The notes under the pieces are model-generated. The model was not told the DNA's origin and searched no databases. It saw only the letters and a program-made list of their open reading frames with translations. Of a stretch of 64,000 bases of DNA, positions 26,638 through 35,589 are shown one piece after another. The stretch's first letter is position 1, and each line of letters starts with the position of its first letter. The translations under genes and the position numbers were made by a program. This DNA comes from Nesterenkonia sp. GTDB taxonomy: Bacteria; Actinomycetota; Actinomycetes; Actinomycetales; Micrococcaceae. The stretch is from NCBI RefSeq assembly GCF_029265375.1, contig NZ_JAJUJJ010000015.1, forward strand, positions 1 through 64,000, written 5' to 3'.

Positions 26638-27354
26638 TCATACCTCGGTGTCCTCCAACTGGTAGAACGACTTCAGCCGGTCGCTGCCTTTCACCGTCAC
26701 AGTCCACGGCGGGCGCAGGAAGTCGTCGGCGGCCATGCGGAACTGCAGCTCCCACTCGGCCTGCTCGCCGTAGGCATCAGCGACCCGTTTGGTGCCGGAG
26801 ACGAAGTACCCCAGGGACTGGGAGACCCGCTTGGACGGCTCATTCCACTCATAGGCCCCGGATTCGGCGTACTGGGCGCCGAAATGGTCGAAGGCCCACA
26901 TCAGCATGGCGGCGCGCATCTCCTTGCCGTAGCCCTGCCCCTGGGCGTCGCGGCGCATCCAGGAGCCGGTCACAACTGTGCGCAGCACCTGCCAGCGGTC
27001 CGCGGAGACGTCCTGCATCCCGATCAGCCGTCCTTCGCCGCCGTCGTCGTCCTTCTCGAAGACCGCCAGCATCAGGAACCAGGAGTCGGGGCCGATGCTC
27101 GCACGGCGCGAATAGACCCAGGTCAGCGAGTTCCGCGCCATCTCTTCGGGAGAGTTCTCATCCCAGGGGGAGATGAAGGGACACTTCTGCGAGTTGCGCA
27201 CCCCCGAGGACGCGGCAGCCAGATAGGCGGGGAAGTCGGTCTCGCGCAGCTGCCTCAGCACCAGGCGGGGAGACTCGATGCGCAGCCCGAATGGGGGCCA
27301 CACCTCCTCCAGAGTGTGGGCAGGGTGATCGGCGTGGAGGCGGAACTCACTCAT
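26638..27354 (-). CDS. GNAT N-acetyltransferase (RimL-like)
   Basis: The 238-residue protein begins MSEFRLHADHPAHTLEEVWPP and carries RIESPRLVLRQLRETDFPAY, GSWMRRDAQGQGYGKEMRAA (acetyl-CoA binding, Q-G-x-G) and GAYEWNEPSKRVSQSLGYF. These are hallmarks of the ribosomal-protein-acetyltransferase-like GNAT group; many members act on small molecules. It precedes a second GNAT gene by 11 bp and probably shares its transcript. Confidence 0.85.
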   Translation of the reverse strand: MSEFRLHADHPAHTLEEVWPPFGLRIESPRLVLRQLRETDFPAYLAAASSGVRNSQKCPFISPWDENSPEEMARNSLTWVYSRRASIGPDSWFLMLAVFEKDDDGGEGRLIGMQDVSADRWQVLRTVVTGSWMRRDAQGQGYGKEMRAAMLMWAFDHFGAQYAESGAYEWNEPSKRVSQSLGYFVSGTKRVADAYGEQAEWELQFRMAADDFLRPPWTVTVKGSDRLKSFYQLEDTEV

Positions 27355-27394
27355 GCGACCACCCTATGCCGTGGCCCGCCGGCGCCGCCGCCCT

Positions 27395-28798
27395 TCAGGA
27401 CAGCGCGAACTCTAAGGAGAAGTTGTTCAGCAGGGCCGGCAGCTCCCCGGGAACCAGCTGGTGGCTGGTGACTTCGATCTGCCGCTCGGCCAGCAGCTCC
27501 GCCATAAACGTGCTGGTCAGCAGCAGCACCAGATGACGTCCCGGGCAGATTCCGGGACCGGCGCTGAACGGCACCAGCGGCCACTCCTCGCGCGTTCGCT
27601 CGTGGTCCCCCACTTCCGGGACGAACCGGTGGGCGAAGTCCAGGTTGCGCTCATCGCGGTGGAAGAACGGCGTGAAGATCAGCACTGAGGTGCCGCGGGG
27701 CATCACGCCGTGCTCAAACTCCACCTCCCGGGTGGTCTCGCGCAGCAGCATCGGGGTGGTGGCCCAGAGCCTCAGGGACTCCAGCACCGTGGCGCGCAGC
27801 AGCGGCAGCGTGGGCGCGGTTTCGGCGGCCTGCTCGGTGATCTGCAGCCGCGCGGACTGCAGCCGGTCCGGGTGGCTGGCAAGCAGCGCCAGCCCGCGGT
27901 AACTGGCCATTCCGGCGGGGTCGAAGGCGAAGAGCCACTGGGGAACCTGCTGCTCGGGGGCGTCCTCGGCCTGGTAGTCCTGCTGCCCCATGAATGCGGC
28001 GATGCTGCCGGGCTCAGCCCGGTCGATGGCCTGCTGAATCCGGTCCGGAATCTGCTGCCGCGCCTCGGTGTCCACCGGCCGCAGGAACGCCCAGTTGCCG
28101 CGTGCCCGCTGGGTCTCCATCAGCTCCAGCAGTTCGTCGTCGTCGCGGTAGGAGTCCCCCAGCACTACCCGGTTGACCATGCGGAACCAGGCGGCGAAGT
28201 AGGCGCTGTAGTCCAGCCGGCCGCCGGCGGCGTCCACCTCCCGCAGCAGCGCGGCAGCCTCCTGGCGCACGGCCGGCATGAACTGCTCGGCCATCCGGTG
28301 GATCGGATGTCCATGGTCCAGGGCCTCCTCGTTGACCTGGCGGCGTCGCCGCCGCTCGGATCCGTGGGAGACCAGCGCGACCTTCGGCTCGAAGTGCTTC
28401 AGCGCATGCCGCTTGAGCGTCTCCGCCGGCGCGAAGGGCTCCGGAGATTCCTCCAGAATGCGGTGCACATGCTCTGGGTCCAGCACCAGCGCCATGTTCC
28501 TGCCCGGCACTTTCAGCATCAGCGGGCCTTTGCCGTACTTCTCAGCCACCGCCTGCATCCACTTCACCGCCCTGGCCTCCAGGCCGAAACGCTCGACGGC
28601 GGCGACCACCCTCGGACGGCGGATGATCGGGCCCTTGGCAACGGTGGGAAGCTCCACCTCCGCCAGTATTTGAGCTGTTTCGGCAGCGGTGGCCCTCGGC
28701 AGCGGGTTCTGCACCGCATTGGGCCCGGCTGCCGAGGAGACTGGTTCCGGCACGCGGATGCTGCCGGTGGTGGGGTGTGAGCTGTGTGAATAGGCCAT
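27395..28798 (-). CDS. Cytochrome P450
   Basis: The 467-residue product has the heme loop FSAGPGICPGRH (Cys near 417), the K-helix ExxR in VLESLRLWATTPMLLRETTR, and a C-helix-like W-rich region. The I-helix, normally A-G-x-D-T, reads FDPAGMASYRGLALLASHP and lacks the usual acid-Thr pair. This variant occurs in an actinobacterial P450 group of unknown substrate. No redox partner gene is adjacent. It is transcribed away from cstA. Confidence 0.88.
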   Translation of the reverse strand: MAYSHSSHPTTGSIRVPEPVSSAAGPNAVQNPLPRATAAETAQILAEVELPTVAKGPIIRRPRVVAAVERFGLEARAVKWMQAVAEKYGKGPLMLKVPGRNMALVLDPEHVHRILEESPEPFAPAETLKRHALKHFEPKVALVSHGSERRRRRQVNEEALDHGHPIHRMAEQFMPAVRQEAAALLREVDAAGGRLDYSAYFAAWFRMVNRVVLGDSYRDDDELLELMETQRARGNWAFLRPVDTEARQQIPDRIQQAIDRAEPGSIAAFMGQQDYQAEDAPEQQVPQWLFAFDPAGMASYRGLALLASHPDRLQSARLQITEQAAETAPTLPLLRATVLESLRLWATTPMLLRETTREVEFEHGVMPRGTSVLIFTPFFHRDERNLDFAHRFVPEVGDHERTREEWPLVPFSAGPGICPGRHLVLLLTSTFMAELLAERQIEVTSHQLVPGELPALLNNFSLEFALS

Positions 28799-28950
28799 GG
28801 CTGCAACGGCTTCCTGGTCGGGGACTCATACCGACGGCGTCCTGCCCCCTGCGGTGCGGTGAACACCAGCCAATCAGCGTGACCTGGACGTTTGCTTACC
28901 TCCGCGGGCCCACGGCGCGCCCGGTGCGTGTCCCGGATAACACAGGGCCA

Positions 28951-28956
28951 TATACT
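28951..28956 (+). promoter_or_regulatory. Candidate -10 element for cstA
   Basis: TATACT matches the sigma-70-type -10 consensus in five of six positions, 88 bp before the cstA start in the divergent region between P450 and cstA. No good -35 is seen at the right distance. Confidence 0.4.
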
Positions 28957-29043
28957 GGCCCCAGCCCGTTTGAGCCTCATGCGGACCTCAGGCGACCGCA
29001 CCGCACCTACGAGTCACTCGTTTCCGCTGGACAGGAGATCGAC

Positions 29044-30768
29044 ATGGACGCGCCGAATTCCCTGGTGCTGGCCATCATCGGCATCGTGATGATGCTGGCC
29101 GGCTACTTCCTGTACTCAAAATTCCTGGCCAAGAAGGTCTACAAGCTCAATGCTGAGTTCAAGACCCCTGCTCACCAGTTCAACGACGGCGTGGACTTCG
29201 TGCCCACCAACCGCTACGTGCTCTGGGGCCACCACTTCACCTCGGTGGCCGGAGCGGCGCCGATCGTCGGTCCTGCCGTCGCGGTGATCTGGGGATGGCT
29301 TCCCGCTTTCCTCTGGGTCACCATCGGGACGGTGTTCATCGCCGGTATGCACGACTTCGGCGCCCTGTGGGCCTCGGTCCGCAACCGGGGCAAGTCGATG
29401 GGCGCGCTCTCCGGCACCTACATCGGCAACCGGGGCCGCAACCTGTTCCTGGTGGTCATCTTCCTGCTCATTCTGATGGTGCTGGCCGCTTTCGCTGTGG
29501 TGATCTCCAACCTGCTGGTCGCTCAGCCCGGGGCGGTGATCCCCACCTGGGGCGCCCTGGTGGTGGCTGTGCTGGTAGGCCAGGCGATCTACCGGTTCAA
29601 GTGGAATCTGATGGCAGTGACCGCGGTCGGCGTCGTCGCCCTCTACGCGCTGATCCTGCTGGGCAACGCCTACCCGATCTCGCTTCCCGAGGAGGGCGTG
29701 GCCGGCCTGACCCCGAATGCGATCTGGATCATTCTGCTGTTCCTCTACAGCGGTGTGGCCTCGATGCTGCCGGTCTGGGTGCTGCTGCAGCCGCGCGACT
29801 TCATCAACGGCGTCCAGCTGTTCATCGGCCTGGGCATCATCTACGCGGCGGTGCTGTTCGCCACCCCGTCGGTGGTGGCCCCGGCGGTCAACGACGCCCT
29901 GCCGGAGGATACGCCCTCCATCGTGCCGCTGCTGTTCGTCACCATCGCCTGCGGTGCGATCTCCGGGTTCCACGGCATCGTCTCCTCGGGAACCAGCTCC
30001 AAGCAGCTGAACCTGGAGACCGATGCGAAGTTCGTGGGCTACTTCGGCGCGGTGGGCGAAGGTCTGCTGGCCCTGGGCGCGATCATCGCCACCACAGCCG
30101 GGTTCCAGACCGCTGCACAGTGGCGCGAGCTCTACTCCTCCTTCGATGCCGGCGGTGTGCCGCTGTTCGTCGAAGGCGGCGCGAGCATCGTGAATGCGGG
30201 ACTGGGCGTGCCCAACGACCTGGCCGCCACCATCCTGGCGACGATGACCATCCTGTTCGCCGCCACCACCTTGGACACGGCGACCCGTCTGAAGCGGTTC
30301 GTGATTCAGGAGATCGGACAGATCGCCGGGGTGAAGGTTCCCACCGTGGTGGCTACGGTCATCGCCGTGGTGCTGGCCTTCGGCCTGACCTTCTCCCAGG
30401 GGGCCGATGCCTCCGGCGGTATGCGGCTGTGGCCGCTGTTCGGCACCACCAATCAGCTGCTGGCCGGCCTGACGCTGACCATTCTGACGGTGATGCTCAT
30501 CCGGAAGGGCCGGCCGTTCCTGCCGGTGCTGCTGCCGGCGGTGTTCGTGCTGTTCATGACCATCTACGCCGCGCTGGTGCAGCTGGTGGATCTGTTCGTG
30601 GCCGGGGACTGGCTGCTGTTCATCCTTGATGTGGTGATCGTGGTGGCCGCCACCTGGGTGCTGCTGGAGGCCGTGCTGTCCATGCTCAAGGCGTGGAAGG
30701 GTCCCAAGGAGCCGGAGGACGACGTCGCGCTCACCGAGGAGGAGAAGATCTCCGGTTCCACCCCGTAG
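29044..30768 (+). CDS. cstA: Carbon starvation protein CstA (pyruvate/peptide transporter family)
   Basis: The start MDAPNSLVLAI is preceded by ACAGGAG. The 574-residue protein has about 14 hydrophobic spans and CstA hallmarks: VPTNRYVLWGHHFTSVAGA near residue 60, GPAVAVIWGWLPAFLWV, GMHDFGALWASVRNRGKSMG, ISGFHGIVSSGTSSKQL and the C-terminal LFGTTNQLLAGLTL. CstA/BtsT proteins take up pyruvate or peptides during carbon limitation (family knowledge). A small cory-CC-star gene and an ArsA-like ATPase follow directly, an arrangement that suggests a linked function. Confidence 0.92.
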   Translation: MDAPNSLVLAIIGIVMMLAGYFLYSKFLAKKVYKLNAEFKTPAHQFNDGVDFVPTNRYVLWGHHFTSVAGAAPIVGPAVAVIWGWLPAFLWVTIGTVFIAGMHDFGALWASVRNRGKSMGALSGTYIGNRGRNLFLVVIFLLILMVLAAFAVVISNLLVAQPGAVIPTWGALVVAVLVGQAIYRFKWNLMAVTAVGVVALYALILLGNAYPISLPEEGVAGLTPNAIWIILLFLYSGVASMLPVWVLLQPRDFINGVQLFIGLGIIYAAVLFATPSVVAPAVNDALPEDTPSIVPLLFVTIACGAISGFHGIVSSGTSSKQLNLETDAKFVGYFGAVGEGLLALGAIIATTAGFQTAAQWRELYSSFDAGGVPLFVEGGASIVNAGLGVPNDLAATILATMTILFAATTLDTATRLKRFVIQEIGQIAGVKVPTVVATVIAVVLAFGLTFSQGADASGGMRLWPLFGTTNQLLAGLTLTILTVMLIRKGRPFLPVLLPAVFVLFMTIYAALVQLVDLFVAGDWLLFILDVVIVVAATWVLLEAVLSMLKAWKGPKEPEDDVALTEEEKISGSTP

Positions 30769-30778
30769 GCTCGGTGCT

Positions 30779-31033
30779 ATGGGTTGGTTCAGCACCGCTG
30801 AGAGGGGGCTGCGTGAGTTCTACGCGGCCCCCTATCGGCGTATCTTCGGCCGGGCTAAGCGCGACGAGGAGGACCTGTTTATGATGCTGGTGCTCTCCGA
30901 AGCGCTGGGCGTGCCCAATCCTGCCTCCGGGGCGACCCTGGAGCTGCTGCCGGAGATGCTGGACCGGATGCATGACTGGCACATCCGCCAGGGCCTGGAC
31001 CGCTCCCCCATCGATGGGTTCTCATGCTGCTAG
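30779..31033 (+). CDS. cory-CC-star small protein
   Basis: The 84-residue protein begins [20 protein letters not shown], has a central [40 protein letters not shown] and ends with DGFSCC immediately before TAG. A C-terminal Cys-Cys and this core define the actinobacterial 'cory-CC-star' family (family knowledge). No signal peptide or membrane span is seen. It starts 10 bp after cstA and overlaps the ATPase gene by 10 bp. Function is unknown; the terminal cysteines could bind metal or a thiol ligand, or be modified. Confidence 0.82.
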   Translation: MGWFSTAERGLREFYAAPYRRIFGRAKRDEEDLFMMLVLSEALGVPNPASGATLELLPEMLDRMHDWHIRQGLDRSPIDGFSCC

Positions 31034-32001
31034 AGCTGGCACAGGGACGCGAGGTCCTGTTCATCGGCGGCAAGGGCGGTGTGGGCAAAACCTCGGTGGC
31101 CTCCGCCGTCGGCCTGTCTCAGGCGCAGGCGGGACGGCGAGTGCTGCTGGTCTCCACCGACCCGGCCCATAACCTGGGGCATCTGTGGGGCAGGCCGGTC
31201 GGTGATGAGCCGGTGCTGCTGGCCGATGACGACGCCGGCGGGGTGCTCGCCGGAGTGGAGGTCGACCCGCAGGCCACTATTGAGGACCATCTGCGGCAGG
31301 TGGGTGCCACACTGCGGGACTTCATGCCGGAGCATCTGCACAAGCAGGTCGACGAGCACCTGCGCCTGGCTGCCCAGTCCCCGGGCACCCATGAGTCGGC
31401 GATCCTGGAGCGCATCGCGCAGCTGACCCAGGATGCCGCCGGCGACTATGACCTCATCCTGTTCGACACCGCGCCCTCCGGCCATACCGCACGACTGCTG
31501 GCGCTTCCAGAGATCATGTCCGCCTGGACCGAGGGTCTGCTGCAGCGGCGCACCAAAGCTGAACGGTTCGGCGCGGCGGTGCGCGCCCTGGACGGCGACG
31601 ACGACCCCGCCTCCTCGCAGGCCGCCAACCGGGACCGGCGGATCCGGCAGGTGCTCACCGCCCGGCGCCAGCGGTTTGAGCGGCTGCGCGACCTGGTGAC
31701 TGATTCCTCGAGGTGCAGCTTCGTGGTGGTGCTCACCGCCGAGCGGCTCCCGGTGCTGGAGTCCGCGGAGCTGACTGCCGAACTCGACCGGCTGGGAGTC
31801 GACGTCGGAGGTGTGGTGGTCAACCGTCTGGCCCCGAAGGACCAGGGGGAGTTTTTGGCCCGGCGGCGCGAGCAGGAGCAGCGGCATCTGGACGAGCTGC
31901 GCCGGCTGCTGCCGCAGACGCCGCTGGACGCTCTCCCGATGCTCGGCGGCGACCTGGTGGGACCTGAGGCGATCGGGGAGCTGGCCGGACAGCTGCGCTG
32001 A
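31024..32001 (+). CDS. ArsA/GET3-like ATPase
   Basis: The 325-residue P-loop ATPase has the deviant Walker [13 protein letters not shown] (15-26), switch region [20 protein letters not shown], and Walker B-like [22 protein letters not shown], all typical of ArsA/GET3. The A-loop-type end [18 protein letters not shown] also fits. It has only one ATPase domain. I do not see the paired cysteines needed for arsenite binding, so arsenite export is unlikely. Its start lies inside the end of the cory-CC-star gene, so the two proteins are probably made together. Confidence 0.88.
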   Translation: MLLELAQGREVLFIGGKGGVGKTSVASAVGLSQAQAGRRVLLVSTDPAHNLGHLWGRPVGDEPVLLADDDAGGVLAGVEVDPQATIEDHLRQVGATLRDFMPEHLHKQVDEHLRLAAQSPGTHESAILERIAQLTQDAAGDYDLILFDTAPSGHTARLLALPEIMSAWTEGLLQRRTKAERFGAAVRALDGDDDPASSQAANRDRRIRQVLTARRQRFERLRDLVTDSSRCSFVVVLTAERLPVLESAELTAELDRLGVDVGGVVVNRLAPKDQGEFLARRREQEQRHLDELRRLLPQTPLDALPMLGGDLVGPEAIGELAGQLR

Positions 32002-32018
32002 GAACCGCCTGCGAAGAG

Positions 32019-32927
32019 TCAGTCCTGCTCCAGGACAGAGCAGAGCACCGGGACCAGGCCGTCCTCCTCCACAGTGCCGGTGACCTCATCGGCCACAGCC
32101 TTGACCTCCTCGACCGCCTGCCCCATGGCGATGCCGCGGTGGGCCCACTGCAGCATCTCTATGTCATTGCGCCCGTCCCCGCAGGCGAGGGTCTGCTCCC
32201 TCGGGATGCCCAAGGAGTCCCGCAGGGCCTCCAGGGATGAACCTTTGGTCACACCCTTGGCTGCGATGTCCAGCCAGGCTGACCACCCCACCGAGTAGGT
32301 CACTCCGTGCAGGCCGATGTCCTCCACAGTCCGGGCGAACTCCTGGGCGGTGGAGTCATCGGAATTCACCACCAGGCGCACCGCCTCGATCTGCTTCATC
32401 TCCTTCAGACCCATCACCTCCGGCGCCATGCCGAAGGTGAGGTCGTCGAAGCGCTCGGTGGCGATGAAGTGCCCGGCCGAGGTCTCCACCGCGAATCGGG
32501 CGGTGGGCAGCCGCTCGTGGAGGGCGCGCAGGGCCGGCTCCGGATCGAACACCTGCTGATCGATCACCTCATAGCCGTCCTCCAGCCCGCCCTCTTCCGG
32601 GCTGCGTGCATCAATCCGCAGGGTCACCCCGCCGTTGGAGCAGACTGCATAGCCGTGCGTGATGCCGAACTTCTCGATGATCGGAAGCACCGCAGGCAGT
32701 GACCGGCCGGTGGAGATCACCACAGTGTGCCCGTCCCCCACCAGGGCGCGGCCGGCCTGACGCACCGCTTCTGACATGTGACCGTCGTGGTTGACGATGG
32801 TGCCGTCGACGTCCAGGCAGACCATCTTCTTTCCGGGCTGGTGGGCGAAGCTTCCGCCATCGCCTGCCGACGGCACGGAAAAATCTGCCTGACGGTGCCC
32901 TTCAGCGGTGTAGAGTGCAGAATCCAT
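32019..32927 (-). CDS. HAD-superfamily (Cof-type, class IIB) phosphatase
   Basis: The start at MDSALYTAEG gives 302 residues; the frame is open far upstream, but that DNA is the opposite strand of the epimerase and regulator genes. HAD motif I is CLDVDGTIV (Asp39, Asp41), motif II VVISTGRSLPAV, motif III Lys in KGVTKGSSLEAL, and motif IV ACGDGRNDIEMLQ. It is a cytoplasmic sugar-phosphate or similar small-molecule phosphatase. The N-terminal 33 residues before the fold are unusual and polar; an internal Met35 is a possible start. Confidence 0.88.
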   Translation of the reverse strand: MDSALYTAEGHRQADFSVPSAGDGGSFAHQPGKKMVCLDVDGTIVNHDGHMSEAVRQAGRALVGDGHTVVISTGRSLPAVLPIIEKFGITHGYAVCSNGGVTLRIDARSPEEGGLEDGYEVIDQQVFDPEPALRALHERLPTARFAVETSAGHFIATERFDDLTFGMAPEVMGLKEMKQIEAVRLVVNSDDSTAQEFARTVEDIGLHGVTYSVGWSAWLDIAAKGVTKGSSLEALRDSLGIPREQTLACGDGRNDIEMLQWAHRGIAMGQAVEEVKAVADEVTGTVEEDGLVPVLCSVLEQD

Positions 32928-32941
32928 AGGATGATCAGTGT

Positions 32942-32975
32942 ACGACGCCGCCGCAGGGCGAGTGGGCGGCGTCGT
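32942..32975. repeat. 11-bp perfect hairpin in divergent promoter region
   Basis: ACGACGCCGCC (32942-32952) and GGCGGCGTCGT (32965-32975) are exact complements around a 12-nt loop. They lie between the divergent HAD and epimerase genes, so it is not a terminator for either. It could be a regulator site or a 5'-leader structure. Confidence 0.75.
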
Positions 32976-33062
32976 GTGCTGTTTGCCCGATGTTGACCCA
33001 GTTGTCACCTGGCGTGCTCTGCGAGCGCGAGTCCCAGGCCCTGACGTGAGGAGCTTTACCTG

Positions 33063-34016
33063 ATGAGCACGACGACGCCGTCGGTGACCATCACCGCAGA
33101 TGGATACACCGCTGAGATCGCCCTGCGGGGAGGCCAGCTGCTGTCCCTGACCAGCGCCGACCCCGCCAGCGGGAAGGCACAGAACCTGGTGGTGCCCGCC
33201 GAGCGCGGCGAAGGCGCCTACCCAGGGATGGTGCTGGCGCCCTGGCCGAACCGGATTGCCGGGGCCAGCTACACCTATGAGGGCACCGAGTACTCGCTGA
33301 CCGCCAATGAGCAGGAGACCGGCGCCGCGCTGCACGGGCTGCTGTTCAGCACGCTGCTGCAGGTGCAGCACCAGAAGGACAATGAGGTCCACCTCGCCGG
33401 AGTGCTGCCGCCCAGCGAGGGCTACCCCTTCCGCCTGGAGGTCTCGCTGGTCTACCGCGTAGCCGGGCATCTGGGGCTGACTGCCACCCTGAGCACCCGC
33501 TTCGCGCCGGCTGCCGAGGATGGGGCCGAGCCGGGGACCAGCGCGCCCTTCGGCGTCGGGTTCCATCCCTACCTCACCGCCGATGATGCACCGCTGAAGG
33601 CCTGCCGCCTCCGACTTCCGGCTTCCACCGTGGCCCAGACCCAGGCCAATGGGCGGGTGACCGGGAGGCAGCCCGTCTCCGGGGATCTGGATCTCACCGA
33701 CGGACCGCTGCTGGCCGGACTGCGGATCGACCACGCCTACACCGACCTGCCCCAGGAGGGCTGGAGTGCGGAGCTGCAGCACGGGCCCAGCGGACTGGTG
33801 GTGCGGATGATCTCTGACACCCCGTGGGCCCAGGTCTACACCGGGGACCGGATCAGCCGCGCCGGGGTTGCCGTGGAGCCGATGACCTGCCCGCCGGATG
33901 CCTTCAACTCCGGTGAGGATCTGATGACGCTCACCGCAGGAGGCGACGACGACGGCGCGGCGACGCCCAGCCCGTGGGTGCGCGTGGGCTACAGCATCGA
34001 AGCCATCCGCCGCTAG
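33063..34016 (+). CDS. Aldose 1-epimerase (mutarotase)
   Basis: The 317-residue protein starts at MSTTTPSVTITADGY with AGGAG upstream. GalM features include LRGGQLLSLTS, YPGMVLAPWPNRIAGASYTYEG, ALHGLLFS (catalytic-type His), FGVGFHPYL and AVEPMTCPPDAFNSG with the catalytic-type Glu region. It interconverts sugar anomers in the cytoplasm. It lies next to the xylose gene cluster and may supply alpha-xylose to XylA. Confidence 0.88.
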   Translation: MSTTTPSVTITADGYTAEIALRGGQLLSLTSADPASGKAQNLVVPAERGEGAYPGMVLAPWPNRIAGASYTYEGTEYSLTANEQETGAALHGLLFSTLLQVQHQKDNEVHLAGVLPPSEGYPFRLEVSLVYRVAGHLGLTATLSTRFAPAAEDGAEPGTSAPFGVGFHPYLTADDAPLKACRLRLPASTVAQTQANGRVTGRQPVSGDLDLTDGPLLAGLRIDHAYTDLPQEGWSAELQHGPSGLVVRMISDTPWAQVYTGDRISRAGVAVEPMTCPPDAFNSGEDLMTLTAGGDDDGAATPSPWVRVGYSIEAIRR

Positions 34017-34051
34017 CGCTACCCCTGCCTGGCTGCCCTCCAGCCCGGCTG

Positions 34052-35446
34052 TCAGGCGGCGGGGATCCAGTCCTGCGGGGCATCCACCACCGCGCGCAGG
34101 GCACGCAGCGCACCGCCGGTGGTGGCCGGGGCGTTGCCGGTGTCGCGCTGGCGGACGCTGAACTGGGTCCACGGCGAGGCCAGCACCCGGCGCTGCAGCT
34201 CCTCCTCGATGCAGGGGCGCAGCAGGTCGGTCAGCGGGCCGAACTCTCCGCCGAGCACCACGTCGTGGACGTCCAGCACGTTCATCGCAGCCGACAGCGC
34301 CACTCCCAGTGCCCAGCCGGCACGCTCCACCGCCTCGACTGCGGTGCTCGCTGCGCTCTCCGGGGCCGAGCACTGGGTGAGGACGTAGAGATCCTCCGCC
34401 GTCACCCCGGCCGGCAACCCGGCCGAGGCCATCAGCGCCCGCTTGCCCGCGTAGACCTCCAGGCATCCGGTGGAGCCGCAGCCGCACTCCGGCCCGTTGG
34501 GCTCGACTGCGACGTGGCCGATCTCCCCGCCCCAGCCGTGCGGACCGGCCTCTACCACTCCGTCGACCACCACGGCCGAGCCGATGCCCATCTGCGCGGA
34601 GACATAGAGGAACGTCTGCTCCTTATCCTCCTCGCGGGTCAGCTCCTGGGCCACCGCCAGTGCGGCGAGCTTGGCCTCATTGGCCGCCGTGATGAAGGAG
34701 CCGAAGCCCTCGTCGCCCTCGCCTGCCTCTGAGGCTCGGCCCAGCAGGGCGACGAGGTCCACGTCCTTCCAGCCCAGGTTCGGAGCCAGCAGCAGCGTGC
34801 GTTCATCAGAGTCCACCAGGCCGGGCACGGCCAGCACAGTTCCCACGGTGCGGGCCCCGGCACGGGCGGCCTCATCAGCCACCCGCAGCGCCAGCCGGCC
34901 AGCCTCCACCAGTACAGCGGCCGGATCGGAGGAGCGGTAGTCGGCCCAGATGATCTCCTCGGCCAGCACCGCGCCGGTCAGGTCCAGCGCCCGGGCGGCC
35001 ATGAAATCCACGTTGACCTCCACCCCCAGCCCCACCAGGGTGCGGCGGGCAGGTGTCAGCGGTACGGCCGGGCGCCCGCGGGTGCCGCCGACCACCGGGG
35101 ACCCCTCACACACGATGCCCGCGGCCAGCAAGTCATCGACCAGACGCGAGACGGTGGAGCGGGTCATACCGGTGCGGATGGACAGGTCGGCCCGGGAGAG
35201 CGCCTCCGTGGAGGCGAAGATCTCCTCGGTGATCAGCAGCAGGTTGGCCTCCCGCAGCGTCTCCTGCCGGGCCCCGGGGCGCAGCGCCTCGTGGTGCGGC
35301 GGCCGGTCGCGCCGCTGCGGGCGCTGAAAGTCGTGGCGGCCCTGCCCGTTGCTGCCGCCGTTGAGCCCGAAGGCGCGCGTCAGCGACCGCCGTCCCAAGC
35401 GCGCGAAGGAGCTGGGCGTCGTCGAACCGGCGCCGTTGCGAATCAT
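34052..35446 (-). CDS. xylR: ROK-family transcriptional regulator, XylR-like
   Basis: The 464-residue protein has a long basic N-terminus (about 65 residues), a winged helix (SRADLSIRTGMTRSTVSRLVDDLLAAGIV, GTRGRPAVPL) and a ROK domain with a sugar/zinc motif (GWGGEIGHVAV, CGCGSTGCLEVYAG). XylR-type ROK repressors release DNA on binding xylose or glucose (family knowledge). It is transcribed divergently from xylA over a 143-bp gap holding a dyad at 35477-35491. Its -10-like TAAGAT lies so close to the ATG that the mRNA may be leaderless. Confidence 0.88.
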   Translation of the reverse strand: MIRNGAGSTTPSSFARLGRRSLTRAFGLNGGSNGQGRHDFQRPQRRDRPPHHEALRPGARQETLREANLLLITEEIFASTEALSRADLSIRTGMTRSTVSRLVDDLLAAGIVCEGSPVVGGTRGRPAVPLTPARRTLVGLGVEVNVDFMAARALDLTGAVLAEEIIWADYRSSDPAAVLVEAGRLALRVADEAARAGARTVGTVLAVPGLVDSDERTLLLAPNLGWKDVDLVALLGRASEAGEGDEGFGSFITAANEAKLAALAVAQELTREEDKEQTFLYVSAQMGIGSAVVVDGVVEAGPHGWGGEIGHVAVEPNGPECGCGSTGCLEVYAGKRALMASAGLPAGVTAEDLYVLTQCSAPESAASTAVEAVERAGWALGVALSAAMNVLDVHDVVLGGEFGPLTDLLRPCIEEELQRRVLASPWTQFSVRQRDTGNAPATTGGALRALRAVVDAPQDWIPAA

Positions 35447-35450
35447 GGAC

Positions 35451-35479
35451 TTGATCTTAGCCCTACGAGCAATTAGGTT
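35451..35479 (+). promoter_or_regulatory. Probable xylA promoter
   Basis: TTGATC (35451-35456) and TAGGTT (35474-35479) are separated by exactly 17 bp. The -10 overlaps a dyad that would suit a repressor. Confidence 0.6.
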
Positions 35480-35491
35480 TCATCTAGAAAC
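35477..35491. promoter_or_regulatory. Candidate XylR operator
   Basis: The dyad GTTTC-ATCTA-GAAAC has perfect 5-bp arms and covers the end of the predicted xylA -10 and start site. The surrounding TTAGGTTTC is similar in style to XylR operators of firmicutes (TTAGTTTG...). Binding here would block xylA transcription. Confidence 0.65.
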
Positions 35492-35589
35492 AAAATGAGA
35501 CGCGGATCACCGGCCGCCGTCGTGCCCCCTCCGCTGGGGACATCGCGGCGATCCGTCTCGACTCGCCACCCTAACCTGTGGAGGAACCC

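Noticed and set aside
29116-30795. Long minus-strand open frame opposite cstA
   Set aside because: Gln/His/Gly-rich composition with no domain. The plus-strand CstA features are unambiguous.
31024-32001. Calling the ATPase an arsenite efflux ATPase
   Set aside because: It has one ATPase domain and I see no paired arsenite-binding cysteines; it sits with cstA, not with arsR (15 kb away).
32928-34487. Long minus-strand frame extending the HAD phosphatase to more than 800 residues
   Set aside because: It is the opposite strand of the aldose epimerase and part of the ROK gene; the HAD fold is complete within 32019-32927.
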